44,282 nucleotides of DNA, from assembly GCA_944389395.1 (NCBI GenBank), contig CALXME010000008.1:1-44282 (forward strand), read 5' to 3'. This DNA comes from an uncultured Clostridia bacterium. Lineage in GTDB: Bacteria; Bacillota; Clostridia; TANB77; CAG-508. The first letter of the stretch is position 1, and every line of letters starts with the position of its first letter. The position numbers and the translations under genes are program-made. Shown here piece after piece: positions 27,271-35,869 of this stretch. The notes under the pieces were generated by a model. That model did not search any database, was not told where the DNA came from, and saw only the letters and a program-made list of their open reading frames with translations.

Positions 27271-27413
27271 AAAATGTATTTTATTTTTTATGCAGTAACA
27301 AGTCGTGGGGACCAGCAAGCATACAGTCTGTTTATCTTATTCACTATTTTATTTACATTTCTTTACAGACTGTGCGATGCTGGGAGTTACAAATAAAAAA
27401 TAAAATACATTTT
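27271..27413 (-). ncRNA. Structured intergenic element, candidate small RNA or MITE
   Basis: A 143-nt rod. The outer arms 27271-27291 and 27393-27413 are a perfect 21-bp inverted repeat of A/T. GTAAC (27295-27299) then pairs with GTTAC (27386-27390), CCAGCA (27312-27317) with TGCTGG (27378-27383), and ACAGTCTG (27323-27330) with CAGACTGT (27366-27373), leaving a 35-nt loop. One side carries an unpaired GC-rich stretch (AAGTCGTGGGGA), unusual for this AT-rich genome. On the minus strand the element is followed by a rho-independent terminator, as expected for a 3' UTR element or a stand-alone RNA. I matched it to no known RNA family. A miniature transposable element is an equal alternative. The strand is a guess from the terminator. 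With the adhE promoter and terminator this fills the 27132-27452 gap. Confidence 0.45.
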
Positions 27414-27452
27414 TATATAAAAATACAACTACCAAACAATTATCTTTTTCAG

Positions 27453-28403
27453 TTACTGATACAAATAATTTTGTGGATTCACATGTTCTCCATTAATTCG
27501 AATCTCTAAATGCAAATGTGGACCTGTTGAATTACCTGTTGAACCAACTAAAGCAATTACATCTCCTGCAGTTACCTTTTGCCCCACAGATACATACATT
27601 TTACTAGTATGACCATACCAAGTTTCTAATCCATTTCCATGGTCTATTTTTACTAATTTACCATAAGACCCTTGATAGCTAGCACACGTAACAGTTCCAT
27701 CTGCAATCACCTTGATAGGTGTCCCTGTAGATGCTGCAATGTCTAATCCGGTATGTGTTGATTTTCTAATTCTACTACTTACTCCATAACGAGAAGTAAT
27801 CACCCCAGAAACTGGTTGCACTGCTAACTTAATTCCATTAATAGAAGGCATTTTGTCTAATCTTTCTTGCTCTTCTTTTTGCTTTTGCACTTCTTCTGCT
27901 TTTTGTTCTACTTTTTCTTCAATCGTAGATTTTGCAACTTCCAATGAAGTCGCCTCTATTTCTCCTGCTTCTTCTGTATATTTTTCTATAATACTTAAAT
28001 CTACATTATCTAATTCATTTTCTTTTAATTGCCCAACTAGTTCTTCTGCTTCTTCTTTTGTATTAACTGTTTCTACTGTCTGATTTGCGACAGCAATTTC
28101 ATAATATTTGTATGTTACAACAACATCTTCTTTTATTTCTGAAACTAATTCTTCTTCATTGGTATCAAGTGTTCTATCTACTAGTTTTAACTCATATTCT
28201 GGATTTGTTTTTAAAACAACATTATCTACGTTTTTTCCTTCTACAATAGCATTTTCTTTTAAAGATTCCTCAAATGCCTCTTTATTTTGTACATATCCAA
28301 GTTGTTCTCCAGAAATGCTTACTTGATAGATTGGCTTATATTTAATTAAAATAATCGCGATAATAAAACCAAAAGCTACCATTGTAATGTTAAAAAACTT
28401 CAA
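27453..28403 (-). CDS. Membrane-anchored M23-family peptidoglycan endopeptidase
   Basis: This zinc metallopeptidase cleaves cell-wall peptides. An N-terminal membrane helix (about residues 4-20) is followed by an extracellular region of about 150 residues. That includes a Glu/Lys coiled coil (EKVEQKAEEVQKQKEEQERLDKM) and the M23 domain: HTGLDIAASTGTPIKVIADGTVTCASYQGSYGKLVKIDHGNGLETWYGH and GNSTGPHLHLEIRINGEHVNPQNYL, with His, Asp and HxH ligands present. The start given (TTG at 28403) has no ribosome-binding site. The same frame continues upstream for 13 codons (NKKLKFYTKEI, a typical basic pre-helix tail) to an ATT (28442) or ATA (28448) lying 11 or 5 nt after AAAGGAG, so the real start may be a rare ATT or ATA codon. 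This would resemble the SpoIIQ/M23 layout of Clostridia. Confidence 0.85.
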   Translation of the reverse strand: MKFFNITMVAFGFIIAIILIKYKPIYQVSISGEQLGYVQNKEAFEESLKENAIVEGKNVDNVVLKTNPEYELKLVDRTLDTNEEELVSEIKEDVVVTYKYYEIAVANQTVETVNTKEEAEELVGQLKENELDNVDLSIIEKYTEEAGEIEATSLEVAKSTIEEKVEQKAEEVQKQKEEQERLDKMPSINGIKLAVQPVSGVITSRYGVSSRIRKSTHTGLDIAASTGTPIKVIADGTVTCASYQGSYGKLVKIDHGNGLETWYGHTSKMYVSVGQKVTAGDVIALVGSTGNSTGPHLHLEIRINGEHVNPQNYLYQ

Positions 28404-28531
28404 GATTTCTTTTGTATAGAATTTTAGTTTCTTGTTTAAAATAAATATTCACTCTCCTTTTCGAATAACAACTTATGTCTCCTTAAATATAGACATAAAA
28501 ATAACAAATATTTTAAACGCGACTATTTCTA

Positions 28532-28560
28532 ATTATACTACATATTCTTACCAAAATCAA
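28532..28560 (-). promoter_or_regulatory. SigmaA promoter for the M23 peptidase gene
   Basis: Minus strand: TTGATT (28555-28560), 17 nt, TATAAT (28532-28537). Transcription would start near 28525, about 80 nt before the putative upstream start codon. The rest of 28561-28820 is a T/C-rich tract on the plus strand in which I see no gene. Confidence 0.6.
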
Positions 28561-28825
28561 ATTATGTATACATGATTTTTTCCAATTTGTCCATCTTTTT
28601 TCAAAAACCCCAAAATTAAACCTCATTTTTCCATTTTTTACTCTCATTTCCTCCTTTTTTCTCTTTTTTACTCATTTTTGCATTTATGTTTACTTTTATC
28701 ATAATATTTCAGACTTTCCTAAAACTCACTTTTACTATATTCATCTCTTCATCGATATATTCTCACTTGTATTAACTGATAAGTAAAATATATATAGTTA
28801 GTTTCTGTAAAGTTAAACCATAAAA

Positions 28826-28834
28826 TGCTATATT
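28826..28834 (+). promoter_or_regulatory. Extended -10 promoter for the Xre regulator
   Basis: TGCTATATT fits an extended -10 (TGnTATAAT-like). The -35 region (TGTAAA 17 nt upstream) is poor. It lies about 16 nt before the AAGGTGAT ribosome-binding site. Confidence 0.45.
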
Positions 28835-28862
28835 ATACGAGAAGAATGGGAAGGTGATAAAA

Positions 28863-29201
28863 ATGGCATTAGATTACACAGTAATCGGACAAAGAATTAA
28901 ACAAGCAAGATTAGCCAAAAATTATACGCAAGAAGATTTAGCAGAAAAAATAGATATTTCTGTAGCTTTTTTAAGTAGAGTAGAAAGAGGAAACTCTCAT
29001 ATTAATTTAAAAAGACTAAATCAATTATGTGGTTTATTAGACGTATCAGAAGGATATGTTTTAAATGGTGCTTCTAGTAGTTCTAAGAATTATTTAGACC
29101 AAGAATTCGCTGAACTATTAAAAAATTGTACACCAGAAAAACAAAAACTTATTTATAATGTAGCAAAAGTAATTGCTGAAACTGAAACAGAAACAGAATA
29201 A
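28863..29201 (+). CDS. Xre-family helix-turn-helix regulator
   Basis: This 112-residue protein has an N-terminal Xre/Cro-type domain: IGQRIKQARLAKNYTQEDLAEKIDISVAFLSRVERGNSHINLKRLNQLCGLLDVSEGYVLNG. The recognition helix is in VAFLSRVERG. The C-terminal 40 residues are helical and acidic and could mediate dimerisation. I place the start at the ATG at 28863, since AAGGTGAT lies 5-7 nt upstream; an in-frame GTG nine bases earlier is part of that site. It is monocistronic, with its own promoter and a convergent terminator. It is similar in size to immunity-type or SinR-like regulators, but nothing nearby shows a target. Confidence 0.9.
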   Translation: MALDYTVIGQRIKQARLAKNYTQEDLAEKIDISVAFLSRVERGNSHINLKRLNQLCGLLDVSEGYVLNGASSSSKNYLDQEFAELLKNCTPEKQKLIYNVAKVIAETETETE

Positions 29202-29206
29202 AGTTA

Positions 29207-29243
29207 AGAGTCAATTCAATATTTGAATTGACTCTCATTTTTT
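29207..29243. terminator. Bidirectional terminator between xre and the convergent gene
   Basis: A perfect 13-bp stem (29207-29219 / 29223-29235) with a 3-nt loop, followed by CATTTTTT on the plus strand. It overlaps the stop codon of the minus-strand gene. Confidence 0.85.
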
Positions 29244-29666
29244 AAATATACTTAAAACTTTACTAAAAAATCTTTTTATAAAACTTTCTTTTTTCACTAT
29301 CATCAAATTATTATCTATTGTAATATTATTAATCTTTTTTCTTTCTATAAATATTTGCTCTATACTTTTTCCTTGCCTCTGTTTTTCATAAAATTCCTGT
29401 TGGTCTTTGATAGCAAATTCTTGTTTTTCCTCCTCCGTTGCCCAATAACTTCTATAAATTAAAGATAAAACAGCCTCTGTTTCTTTTAATAATGGTTGTT
29501 TATCTATATCTATATTAGTTTGTATATTTGTTTTATAATCATGATTCATATTGTCTTTTATAAAACTAATAAATTTAACTGGAATTTTAGATATTAATTC
29601 ATCTTCTGTATTTTGCAATATATCATATACTTCTTTAAACGAATTTCTATATGCCTCATCTATCAT
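29235..29666 (-). CDS. Unknown soluble protein coupled to the amidoligase
   Basis: I do not recognise this 143-residue protein. It is helical and charged, with no signal peptide or membrane helix: MIDEAYRNSFKEVYDILQNTEDELISKIPVKFISFIKDNMNHDYK, then LKETEAVLSLIYRSYWATEEEKQEFAIKDQQEF, ending in a Lys/Phe-rich tail. The start is the ATG ending at 29666, with AAAGGAG 9 nt upstream inside the end of the amidoligase gene. The two genes overlap by 11 nt, so they are translationally coupled and likely act together. It might present a substrate or be the target of the ligase; that is inference. Confidence 0.65.
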   Translation of the reverse strand: MIDEAYRNSFKEVYDILQNTEDELISKIPVKFISFIKDNMNHDYKTNIQTNIDIDKQPLLKETEAVLSLIYRSYWATEEEKQEFAIKDQQEFYEKQRQGKSIEQIFIERKKINNITIDNNLMIVKKESFIKRFFSKVLSIFKK

Positions 29667-30759
29667 AAGCAATTGCTCCTTTATCCTTTGTCATTTTTTT
29701 AATACGATTATATGCAGAATGTACCCTATCTGCTGGTGTTCTCATTGCTATTTGCCTAAATTGTTCTCTTTTAAATCTATTTTGTGCAAAACCTTTCCTG
29801 TCATTTTCTTGGAATACTTGTGCCTGCTTAACAGATTCCCACCTATCCATATAAATCTTTCTATCTTCTGGTTTTTCCATGATAAGATTTAGAAAATTTT
29901 CCGCTTTTTCCTTTTCTGTTACATCTGTTTGATAAAACATAGATAATCTATCTTGATATAATTCTGGATTATCTGTCATCTGAATAGCAGTACTTATCAA
30001 AGAAGCATATAAAAATACATTTTGTTTTATAACTTCTGGCTCTAATGTGCCATTTGCCATTCTAAATTCAATTGTATTTTTTTGACTATTTCCAATATTA
30101 GATAAATTTAATCCTGCATAACGTCTCTCATCTAATTTATATTTACTAACAAGCATTTTCATTTTTCCAAATTTTTTATAAGATACCTTTAACGTTCCAT
30201 CCTCTATTTTCTTTAATATTTTCTTTCCTGTAGGAACTGCCATTCCTTTTCTCCAAATGGCTGTAACCATACGTAATACGCCTTTCAAATCTCGATAAAT
30301 TGCTCCTTTTCTTAAAGGCTCTCCTTTATCATTACACATTTTATAAAGTAATTCTTCTGATTCCGCATATAATCGTAAAAAATTTTTCATTTTATTTGGG
30401 TCTTGCATTAAACAATCCGCATCAAAATGGATATGTAAACCACATTTCTCATCTGCAACTACTTTATCTCCCTTGTCCCCAGGAAATTTTTTCATCTGTT
30501 CACACATAACAAAAACATCTTCCCAGCATTGCTCATCATCTTTCAAAATAGGTGATACTAATTCTGCCCCACCTTCTTCAACAAGTCTTTCTTCACTTTT
30601 AGTTGCCATGTGCCAATTCTTACTTTTAATATACTCTGCACTCTCTCCTGTATATAGACTATTTTCTCCTTTTGTTTTTACATTATATGCTTCTAGTTCT
30701 ATTCCAAATTTAAAATATTCTGGTAATCCTAACTTTTCAAATTTTTTTGTATATTTCAT
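29656..30759 (-). CDS. Putative amidoligase (PF12224-like COOH-NH2 ligase)
   Basis: This 367-residue protein has the amidoligase hallmarks: FKFGIELEAYNV near the N-terminus (catalytic acidic motif), EERLVEEGGAELVSPIL (second acidic motif), CGLHIHFDAD, RRYAGLNLSN and NTIEFRMANGTLEPEVI. These match the glutamine-synthetase-fold ligases proposed to link amino or carboxyl groups of peptides or small molecules. Biochemical substrates of most members are unknown. The C-terminal 90 residues (WESVKQAQVFQENDRKGFAQNRFKREQFRQIAMRTPADRV) are basic and helical. It overlaps the next gene. No peptide precursor gene or transporter is visible nearby, unlike in typical natural-product clusters. Confidence 0.75.
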   Translation of the reverse strand: MKYTKKFEKLGLPEYFKFGIELEAYNVKTKGENSLYTGESAEYIKSKNWHMATKSEERLVEEGGAELVSPILKDDEQCWEDVFVMCEQMKKFPGDKGDKVVADEKCGLHIHFDADCLMQDPNKMKNFLRLYAESEELLYKMCNDKGEPLRKGAIYRDLKGVLRMVTAIWRKGMAVPTGKKILKKIEDGTLKVSYKKFGKMKMLVSKYKLDERRYAGLNLSNIGNSQKNTIEFRMANGTLEPEVIKQNVFLYASLISTAIQMTDNPELYQDRLSMFYQTDVTEKEKAENFLNLIMEKPEDRKIYMDRWESVKQAQVFQENDRKGFAQNRFKREQFRQIAMRTPADRVHSAYNRIKKMTKDKGAIAYDR

Positions 30760-30875
30760 AATTTTTCACTCTCTTTTGTTTTATGCTTTCATTGTACTAT
30801 ATTTATTTAAAAATATCAACCTAGCAAAATTCCAGTTACAATCCACAGAATTCTTTATTTATTTTTTCATTTCCA

Positions 30876-30904
30876 TTGCGTATCTTTTTTATTTATGTTA
30901 TGAT
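30876..30904 (+). promoter_or_regulatory. SigmaA promoter for pflBA
   Basis: TTGCGT, 17 nt, TATGAT on the plus strand, about 60 nt before the pflB ATG, which has an AAAGGAGGA site. I see no clear Rex operator next to it. Confidence 0.5.
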
Positions 30905-30962
30905 AATATGCGGAAAAAATGGAAATACTAAAAAAAGTAAAAAATAAAGGAGGAATCAATAA

Positions 30963-33200
30963 ATGAATTTTGAACAATGGAAAGGATTTCAAAAAGGTGA
31001 CTGGCAATCTGAAATAAATGTAAGAGATTTCATTCAAAGAAATTACACACCATATGAAGGAAATGACAGTTTTCTTGCAACCACAACAGAAAAAACCCAA
31101 AAATTATGGGACAAAGTATTAGACTTATATAAAAAAGAACAAGCATCACCTGGTAGTGTCTTAGATATTGATACCAAAACAGTTTCTACCGTTTCTAGCC
31201 ATGAAGCAGGATATATAGAAAAAGACTTAGAAGATATTGTAGGACTTCAAACAGACGCTCCTTTAAAAAGAGCTATCATGCCATTTGGAGGAATCAGAAT
31301 CGTAGAAAAATCTTGTGAGGCATATGGAAGAAAAGTAGATGAAGAAGTAGAAGAAATCTTCCACAAATATAGGAAAACACATAATGATGGTGTATTTAGT
31401 GTTTATACACCTGATATTAGAGCTGCAAGAAGTTCCCACTTAATCACAGGTCTTCCTGATGGATATGGACGTGGTAGAATTATTGGAGATTATAGAAGAG
31501 TTGCTCTTTACGGAGTAGATGTATTAATAGAAGAAAAGAAACAAGAATTAGAAGTATTAAATGTAGATGAATTAACAGAAGAAGTGATTCGTGAAAGAGA
31601 AGAAATTAGTGAACAAATCAAAGCTTTAAATGAACTAAAAGTAATGGCATCTAAATATGGATTTGATATTTCTAAACCTGCTCAAAACAGTAAAGAAGCT
31701 GTACAATGGTTATATTTCGGATATTTAGGAGCTATTAAAGACCAAAACGGAGCAGCGATGAGTCTTGGTAGAACTTCTACTTTCTTAGATATCTATTTTG
31801 AAAGAGATTTAAAAAATGGAAGCATCACAGAAGAACAAGCACAAGAAATCATGGACCACTTTGTAATGAAACTAAGATTAGTTCGTTTCTTAAGAACACC
31901 TGAATATAATGAATTATTTAGTGGTGACCCAGTATGGGTAACAGAAAGTATTGGTGGTATGGGAATTGATGGTAGAACATTAGTTACTAAAAACTCTTTT
32001 AGATTACTACACACATTGGAAAACTTAGGACCTGCACCAGAACCAAACATGACTGTTCTTTGGTCTACTAGACTTCCAGAAGGATTTAAAAGATTTACCA
32101 CAAAATTATCTATCAATACCTCATCTATTCAATATGAAAATGATGACTTAATGAGAATCACATTAGGAGATGATTATGGAATTGCATGTTGTGTATCTCC
32201 TATGAAAATTGGAAAACAAATGCAATTCTTTGGTGCTAGAGCAAATTTAGCAAAAACTTTACTATATGCGATTAATGGTGGTAAAGATGAAATTTCTGGA
32301 AAACAAATCACACCTATTTTTGCACCAATTACAAGCGAATATTTAGATTACAATGAAGTAATGACAAAATTTGACCAAATGATGGATTATGTTGCAAGAA
32401 TCTATATAAAAGCCTTAAATGCAATTCACTATATGCATGATAAATATTCATATGAAGCAATTGAAATGGCTTTACATGACAGAGAAATACTAAGAACAAT
32501 GGCTTGTGGTATAGCTGGGTTATCAGTTGTAGCTGACTCATTATCAGCGATAAAATATGCAAAAGTCAAAGTTATTAGAAATGAAGATGGACTTGCTGTT
32601 GATTATGAAGTAGAAGGTGACTTCCCTAAATTTGGAAATGATGATGACAAAGTAGACCAAATAGCAGTTGATATTACAAAAAGATTTATGAATAAACTAA
32701 GAAAACATCAAACATACAGAAATTCAAAACAAACTTTATCAATATTAACAATAACTTCAAATGTTGTATATGGTAAAGCAACAGGAAACACACCTGATGG
32801 AAGAAGAGCTGGAGAACCATTTGGACCAGGAGCAAACCCATTACATGGAAGAGATACAAATGGTGCATTAGCAGTAATGAACTCAATTGCAAAATTACCA
32901 TTTGACTCTGCAGAAGATGGTATTTCCTATACTTTCTCTATCACACCTGGGACTCTTGGAAAAACTGAAAATAGTCGAATTACTAACTTAGTTAATATGT
33001 TAGATGGTTATTTTGCACAAACAGGTCATCACATTAATGTTAATGTATTTGATAGGAGTTTATTAGAAGATGCTATGGAGCATCCTGAAAAATATCCACA
33101 ACTAACAATTAGAGTATCAGGATATGCTGTTAACTTTACAAAACTTACTAGAGAACAACAATTAGATGTTATTAATAGAACTATTCATGAAAGAATATAG
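30963..33200 (+). CDS. pflB: Formate C-acetyltransferase (pyruvate formate-lyase)
   Basis: This 745-residue glycyl-radical enzyme converts pyruvate and CoA to acetyl-CoA and formate. The catalytic cysteine pair is in [41 protein letters not shown], and the glycine radical site in [30 protein letters not shown] at the C-terminus. The N-terminal region matches PFL ([63 protein letters not shown]). The length is as expected. It is followed after 12 nt by its activating enzyme and shares its promoter. The acetyl-CoA produced feeds AdhE. Codon usage here is more adapted than in neighbours (many AGA, GGA, ACA), fitting high expression. Confidence 0.98.
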   Translation: MNFEQWKGFQKGDWQSEINVRDFIQRNYTPYEGNDSFLATTTEKTQKLWDKVLDLYKKEQASPGSVLDIDTKTVSTVSSHEAGYIEKDLEDIVGLQTDAPLKRAIMPFGGIRIVEKSCEAYGRKVDEEVEEIFHKYRKTHNDGVFSVYTPDIRAARSSHLITGLPDGYGRGRIIGDYRRVALYGVDVLIEEKKQELEVLNVDELTEEVIREREEISEQIKALNELKVMASKYGFDISKPAQNSKEAVQWLYFGYLGAIKDQNGAAMSLGRTSTFLDIYFERDLKNGSITEEQAQEIMDHFVMKLRLVRFLRTPEYNELFSGDPVWVTESIGGMGIDGRTLVTKNSFRLLHTLENLGPAPEPNMTVLWSTRLPEGFKRFTTKLSINTSSIQYENDDLMRITLGDDYGIACCVSPMKIGKQMQFFGARANLAKTLLYAINGGKDEISGKQITPIFAPITSEYLDYNEVMTKFDQMMDYVARIYIKALNAIHYMHDKYSYEAIEMALHDREILRTMACGIAGLSVVADSLSAIKYAKVKVIRNEDGLAVDYEVEGDFPKFGNDDDKVDQIAVDITKRFMNKLRKHQTYRNSKQTLSILTITSNVVYGKATGNTPDGRRAGEPFGPGANPLHGRDTNGALAVMNSIAKLPFDSAEDGISYTFSITPGTLGKTENSRITNLVNMLDGYFAQTGHHINVNVFDRSLLEDAMEHPEKYPQLTIRVSGYAVNFTKLTREQQLDVINRTIHERI

Positions 33201-33212
33201 ATAGGAGAAATC

Positions 33213-33944
33213 ATGGAAGAAAAAGACCTAAAATATTATGCTAAAGTACACTCTATAGAATCTTTTGGAACAGTAGATGGACCAGGAATTAGATTTGTTT
33301 TATTTTTACAAGGTTGTCACTTACAATGTAAATATTGCCATAACCGTGATACCTGGGATATAAATGGTGGAAGTTATAAATCTTTAGACTCAATTTTTGA
33401 AAAGATTTTAAACTATAAAAACTATATCTATCCTAATGGCGGTGTCACCATTACAGGTGGAGAGCCTTTATTACAAGCCAAATTTCTAATAGAATTATTT
33501 TCAAAATTGAAACAAGTAAATATTCATACTTGTATTGATACTTCTGGAATGGTAGCTTTAACAGAAGACATTAAAAAAGTATTATCTTTAACAGATTTAG
33601 TTTTATTAGATATTAAACACATTGATGATAAAAAGTGTAAAGAATTAGTAGGAAAATCTAATAAATTAGAACTAAACTTTGCAAAATATTTAAGTGATAA
33701 TGGAATTAAAATGTGGATTAGACAAGTTATTATTCCCGGATATACAGATAACCCAGAAGATTTACTAAAATTAAAAGACTTTTTATCTACTTTAAAAACA
33801 GTAGAAAAAATAGAATTGCTTCCTTATCATGATATGGGAAAATTCAAATGGAAAAAACTCGGATTATCTTATGATTTAGAAAATGTTCCAAATGCTACTA
33901 CAGAAAATCTCCAAAAAGCAAAAGAAATCTTAGGCATTTCATAA
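33213..33944 (+). CDS. pflA: Pyruvate formate-lyase activating enzyme
   Basis: This is a radical-SAM enzyme of 243 residues that installs the glycyl radical on PflB. The 4Fe-4S cluster motif is CHLQCKYCHNRDTW (CxxxCxxC), preceded by SIESFGTVDGPGIRFVLFLQGC as in all PflA proteins. The SAM-binding motif GGVTITGGEPLLQ and the later LLDIKHIDDKKC and VRQVIIPGYTDNPEDL-like block are present. An AGGAGAAATC site links it to pflB 12 nt upstream. Its stop codon lies in the loop region of the terminator hairpin (33925-33957). Confidence 0.97.
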   Translation: MEEKDLKYYAKVHSIESFGTVDGPGIRFVLFLQGCHLQCKYCHNRDTWDINGGSYKSLDSIFEKILNYKNYIYPNGGVTITGGEPLLQAKFLIELFSKLKQVNIHTCIDTSGMVALTEDIKKVLSLTDLVLLDIKHIDDKKCKELVGKSNKLELNFAKYLSDNGIKMWIRQVIIPGYTDNPEDLLKLKDFLSTLKTVEKIELLPYHDMGKFKWKKLGLSYDLENVPNATTENLQKAKEILGIS

Positions 33945-33957
33945 TACCTAAGATTTT
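33925..33957 (+). terminator. Terminator overlapping the pflA stop codon
   Basis: AAATCTTAGG (33925-33934) pairs with CCTAAGATTT (33947-33956), followed by a T run. The last pflA codons form the 5' arm. Confidence 0.85.
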
Positions 33958-33979
33958 TTTAATTTATTATATTATAAAA

Positions 33980-34915
33980 TCACATTCCTAATAATTTTAA
34001 TTCAACATTTTCCATTTTATACTTTCCATCAACTAATTTAAATTCAACTAAAGTATTTTCTAATGTTTCTTCATTTTGCCTTAAATCAGTCGTAAAATAT
34101 AATTTTATTTGTGGAATTTCTACTTGCTCTGTTACAATTTCTTTAAAACATTCTGCCATATGTTTTTCATCTTCGCAAATCAAAATTAATTGTGGCATAC
34201 TAGAAAATCCCGAATCTCCTGGCACAAAATTCTCATAGAAATCTTTATACAATCTCATTTTTTCAACTAATTTCTTTTGCCAATCATTTTCTCTTCTAAA
34301 TACTTCAAATACAAATTGAATAGACTTATTATTCTTTGTTAATTTTACAGCTCCTCCAGATGCTTTGAATAATTTTCCAGTTACTTTAGCAGTGATTGCT
34401 GGTTTTACAATATAGCTGTCAAAAGCTTTTACTTTTCTTAAATATGCAATTAATGTTTGATTTCCTGCCAATCTTTTCTTTATCATAGGAACTGGTTTAG
34501 TATTATCAGATGGTTGCCATTTACAATCTATTTCTTTAGATGTTAATAAATATTTTCCCATCTTTTCTAAACAATAAATTCTATAAATTCCTTTTCCCTC
34601 ATCAGAAGTAAAATAATATCTTGTTAATATTTTAGATTTTACTAATTGCTCTAATTTATTATTTAACTTGTCTTGGCTTTTAGGGTCAAAACCTTTAATC
34701 TCTAGCATTTGATATAATTGTCTAGAAGTAATGAATTCAAATTCATTCACTAAATCCAAAATAGCAAAATGCAGTTCATTAATATGTCCTATATTAATTT
34801 TATGTACAATTTGGTTCATAGAAACATATCCATCTTTTCCATCAAATGTTTTAATTTCACCTTTTCTAATAGCAAATGGTGATACTTGTGCTTTTATCTG
34901 GTTATCTTCAACCAT
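33980..34915 (-). CDS. Unknown winged-helix-containing protein
   Basis: This soluble 311-residue protein has a winged-helix-like segment at residues 48-110 (HFAILDLVNEFEFITSRQLYQMLEIKGFDPKSQDKLNNKLEQLVKSKILTRYYF, then a YRIYCLEKMGKYLL wing). An alpha/beta C-terminal half follows (SIQFVFEVFRRENDWQKKLVEKMRLYKDFYENF; PQLILICEDEKHMAECFKEIV; IKLYFTTDLR), which looks nuclease- or replication-relaxation-like. That comparison is by pattern only. GGAGGG lies 8 nt before the ATG. It may form a transcript with the S1-domain gene (34 nt gap). I would not name a function. Confidence 0.6.
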   Translation of the reverse strand: MVEDNQIKAQVSPFAIRKGEIKTFDGKDGYVSMNQIVHKINIGHINELHFAILDLVNEFEFITSRQLYQMLEIKGFDPKSQDKLNNKLEQLVKSKILTRYYFTSDEGKGIYRIYCLEKMGKYLLTSKEIDCKWQPSDNTKPVPMIKKRLAGNQTLIAYLRKVKAFDSYIVKPAITAKVTGKLFKASGGAVKLTKNNKSIQFVFEVFRRENDWQKKLVEKMRLYKDFYENFVPGDSGFSSMPQLILICEDEKHMAECFKEIVTEQVEIPQIKLYFTTDLRQNEETLENTLVEFKLVDGKYKMENVELKLLGM

Positions 34916-34948
34916 ATAAATCCCTCCTCAAAATTTGAAAAACTCTTA

Positions 34949-35764
34949 TTATTTTATCTGATGTAAAATTGATAATTTTATTTTTCTTTTGCTTTCATCT
35001 ATTTTTTTAATATAGACTTCTACCTTTTGACCATATGTAAAACCTTCTTTGTATTCCGCCATTCCAACTAAATTAGGAGCAAGTTCAATAAAAATTCCAT
35101 TCTTATTTTTTTCTGTTTCTCTTACAATTCCTTTTACTTGTGTTCCTTGTTTGAATTTTTTTGCATTATCTTCCCAAGTTCCCAAAATTTCTTTATAAGA
35201 TAACATTACTTTTCCAGTTTCTCTATCAATAGATTTTACCACAATTTTCAACTTTTGTCCAATTTTTAACCTTTCAAAAGGAGTTTTTATTCTAGCAACA
35301 GATAAATCTTCTATATGCACTAGTCCAACTATTCCTCCTCCAATCTCCACAAAAGCTCCATATGGTTTAATATTTTTTACAATTCCAATTACTTCCTGTC
35401 CTTCTTGTAATTCGTTTTTAATCCAATTTAGTGCTTCTTGTTGAACTTCTTTGCGAGATAAAATAGCTACACTTTCTGTTGACAAATTTTTTACTTTAAA
35501 TTGCACAAATTTATCTACTTTCCCTGTACATAAATTTGTTTTAGGTATTCCACCTTCTTCTACATTAATCGCTTCGACTTCTGCTCTAGGAATAATTCCT
35601 TCTAAGTTTTTCCCTAATTTAACATGTAAATTATAGTTTTCATCACATTGTTCTACAATTCCTTGTAAAGTTTTTCCTGTATGTATATATTTCTGTAATG
35701 CATCTTCATCTAGCTCTAATTTTTCATTTACCCAACCTTCTGGTATTATCTTAAATGTATTCAT
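34949..35764 (-). CDS. S1 RNA-binding domain protein
   Basis: This 271-residue protein contains three or more S1/OB-fold units. The first is at about residues 30-70 (GKTLQGIVEQCDENYNLHVKLGKNLEGIIPRAEV). The clearest is at about 145-215 (EGQEVIGIVKNIKPYGAFVEIGGGIVGLVHIEDLSVARIKTPFERLKIGQKLKIVVKSIDRETGKVMLSYKEI). A third is at 220-270 (GTQVKGIVRETEKNKNGIFIELAPNLVGMAEYKEGFTYGQKVEVYIKKID). It resembles the short ribosomal-protein-S1-like or YugI-type proteins of Bacillota that bind mRNA or the ribosome. It is not a full-length S1. AAGGAG precedes the ATG. Confidence 0.85.
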   Translation of the reverse strand: MNTFKIIPEGWVNEKLELDEDALQKYIHTGKTLQGIVEQCDENYNLHVKLGKNLEGIIPRAEVEAINVEEGGIPKTNLCTGKVDKFVQFKVKNLSTESVAILSRKEVQQEALNWIKNELQEGQEVIGIVKNIKPYGAFVEIGGGIVGLVHIEDLSVARIKTPFERLKIGQKLKIVVKSIDRETGKVMLSYKEILGTWEDNAKKFKQGTQVKGIVRETEKNKNGIFIELAPNLVGMAEYKEGFTYGQKVEVYIKKIDESKRKIKLSILHQIK

Positions 35765-35869
35765 TTTTTCTCCTTATCTTCTGTTTTCTCTATTATACAA
35801 ATATTTTCTTATAATGTAAATAGATAATAAAAATATAATATAAAGTACTTAGTTCACCTTTTATCCATT

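Noticed and set aside
27271..27413. 6S RNA or SRP RNA
   Set aside because: The shape is partly 6S-like, but the central bubble is one-sided and no conserved 6S or SRP sequence block is present. No name given.
28513..28647. 44-codon basic open frame on the minus strand in the M23/xre gap
   Set aside because: GGAGG is only 2 nt before the ATG, the composition follows the T/C-rich tract, and it overlaps the likely M23 promoter. No support for it as a gene.
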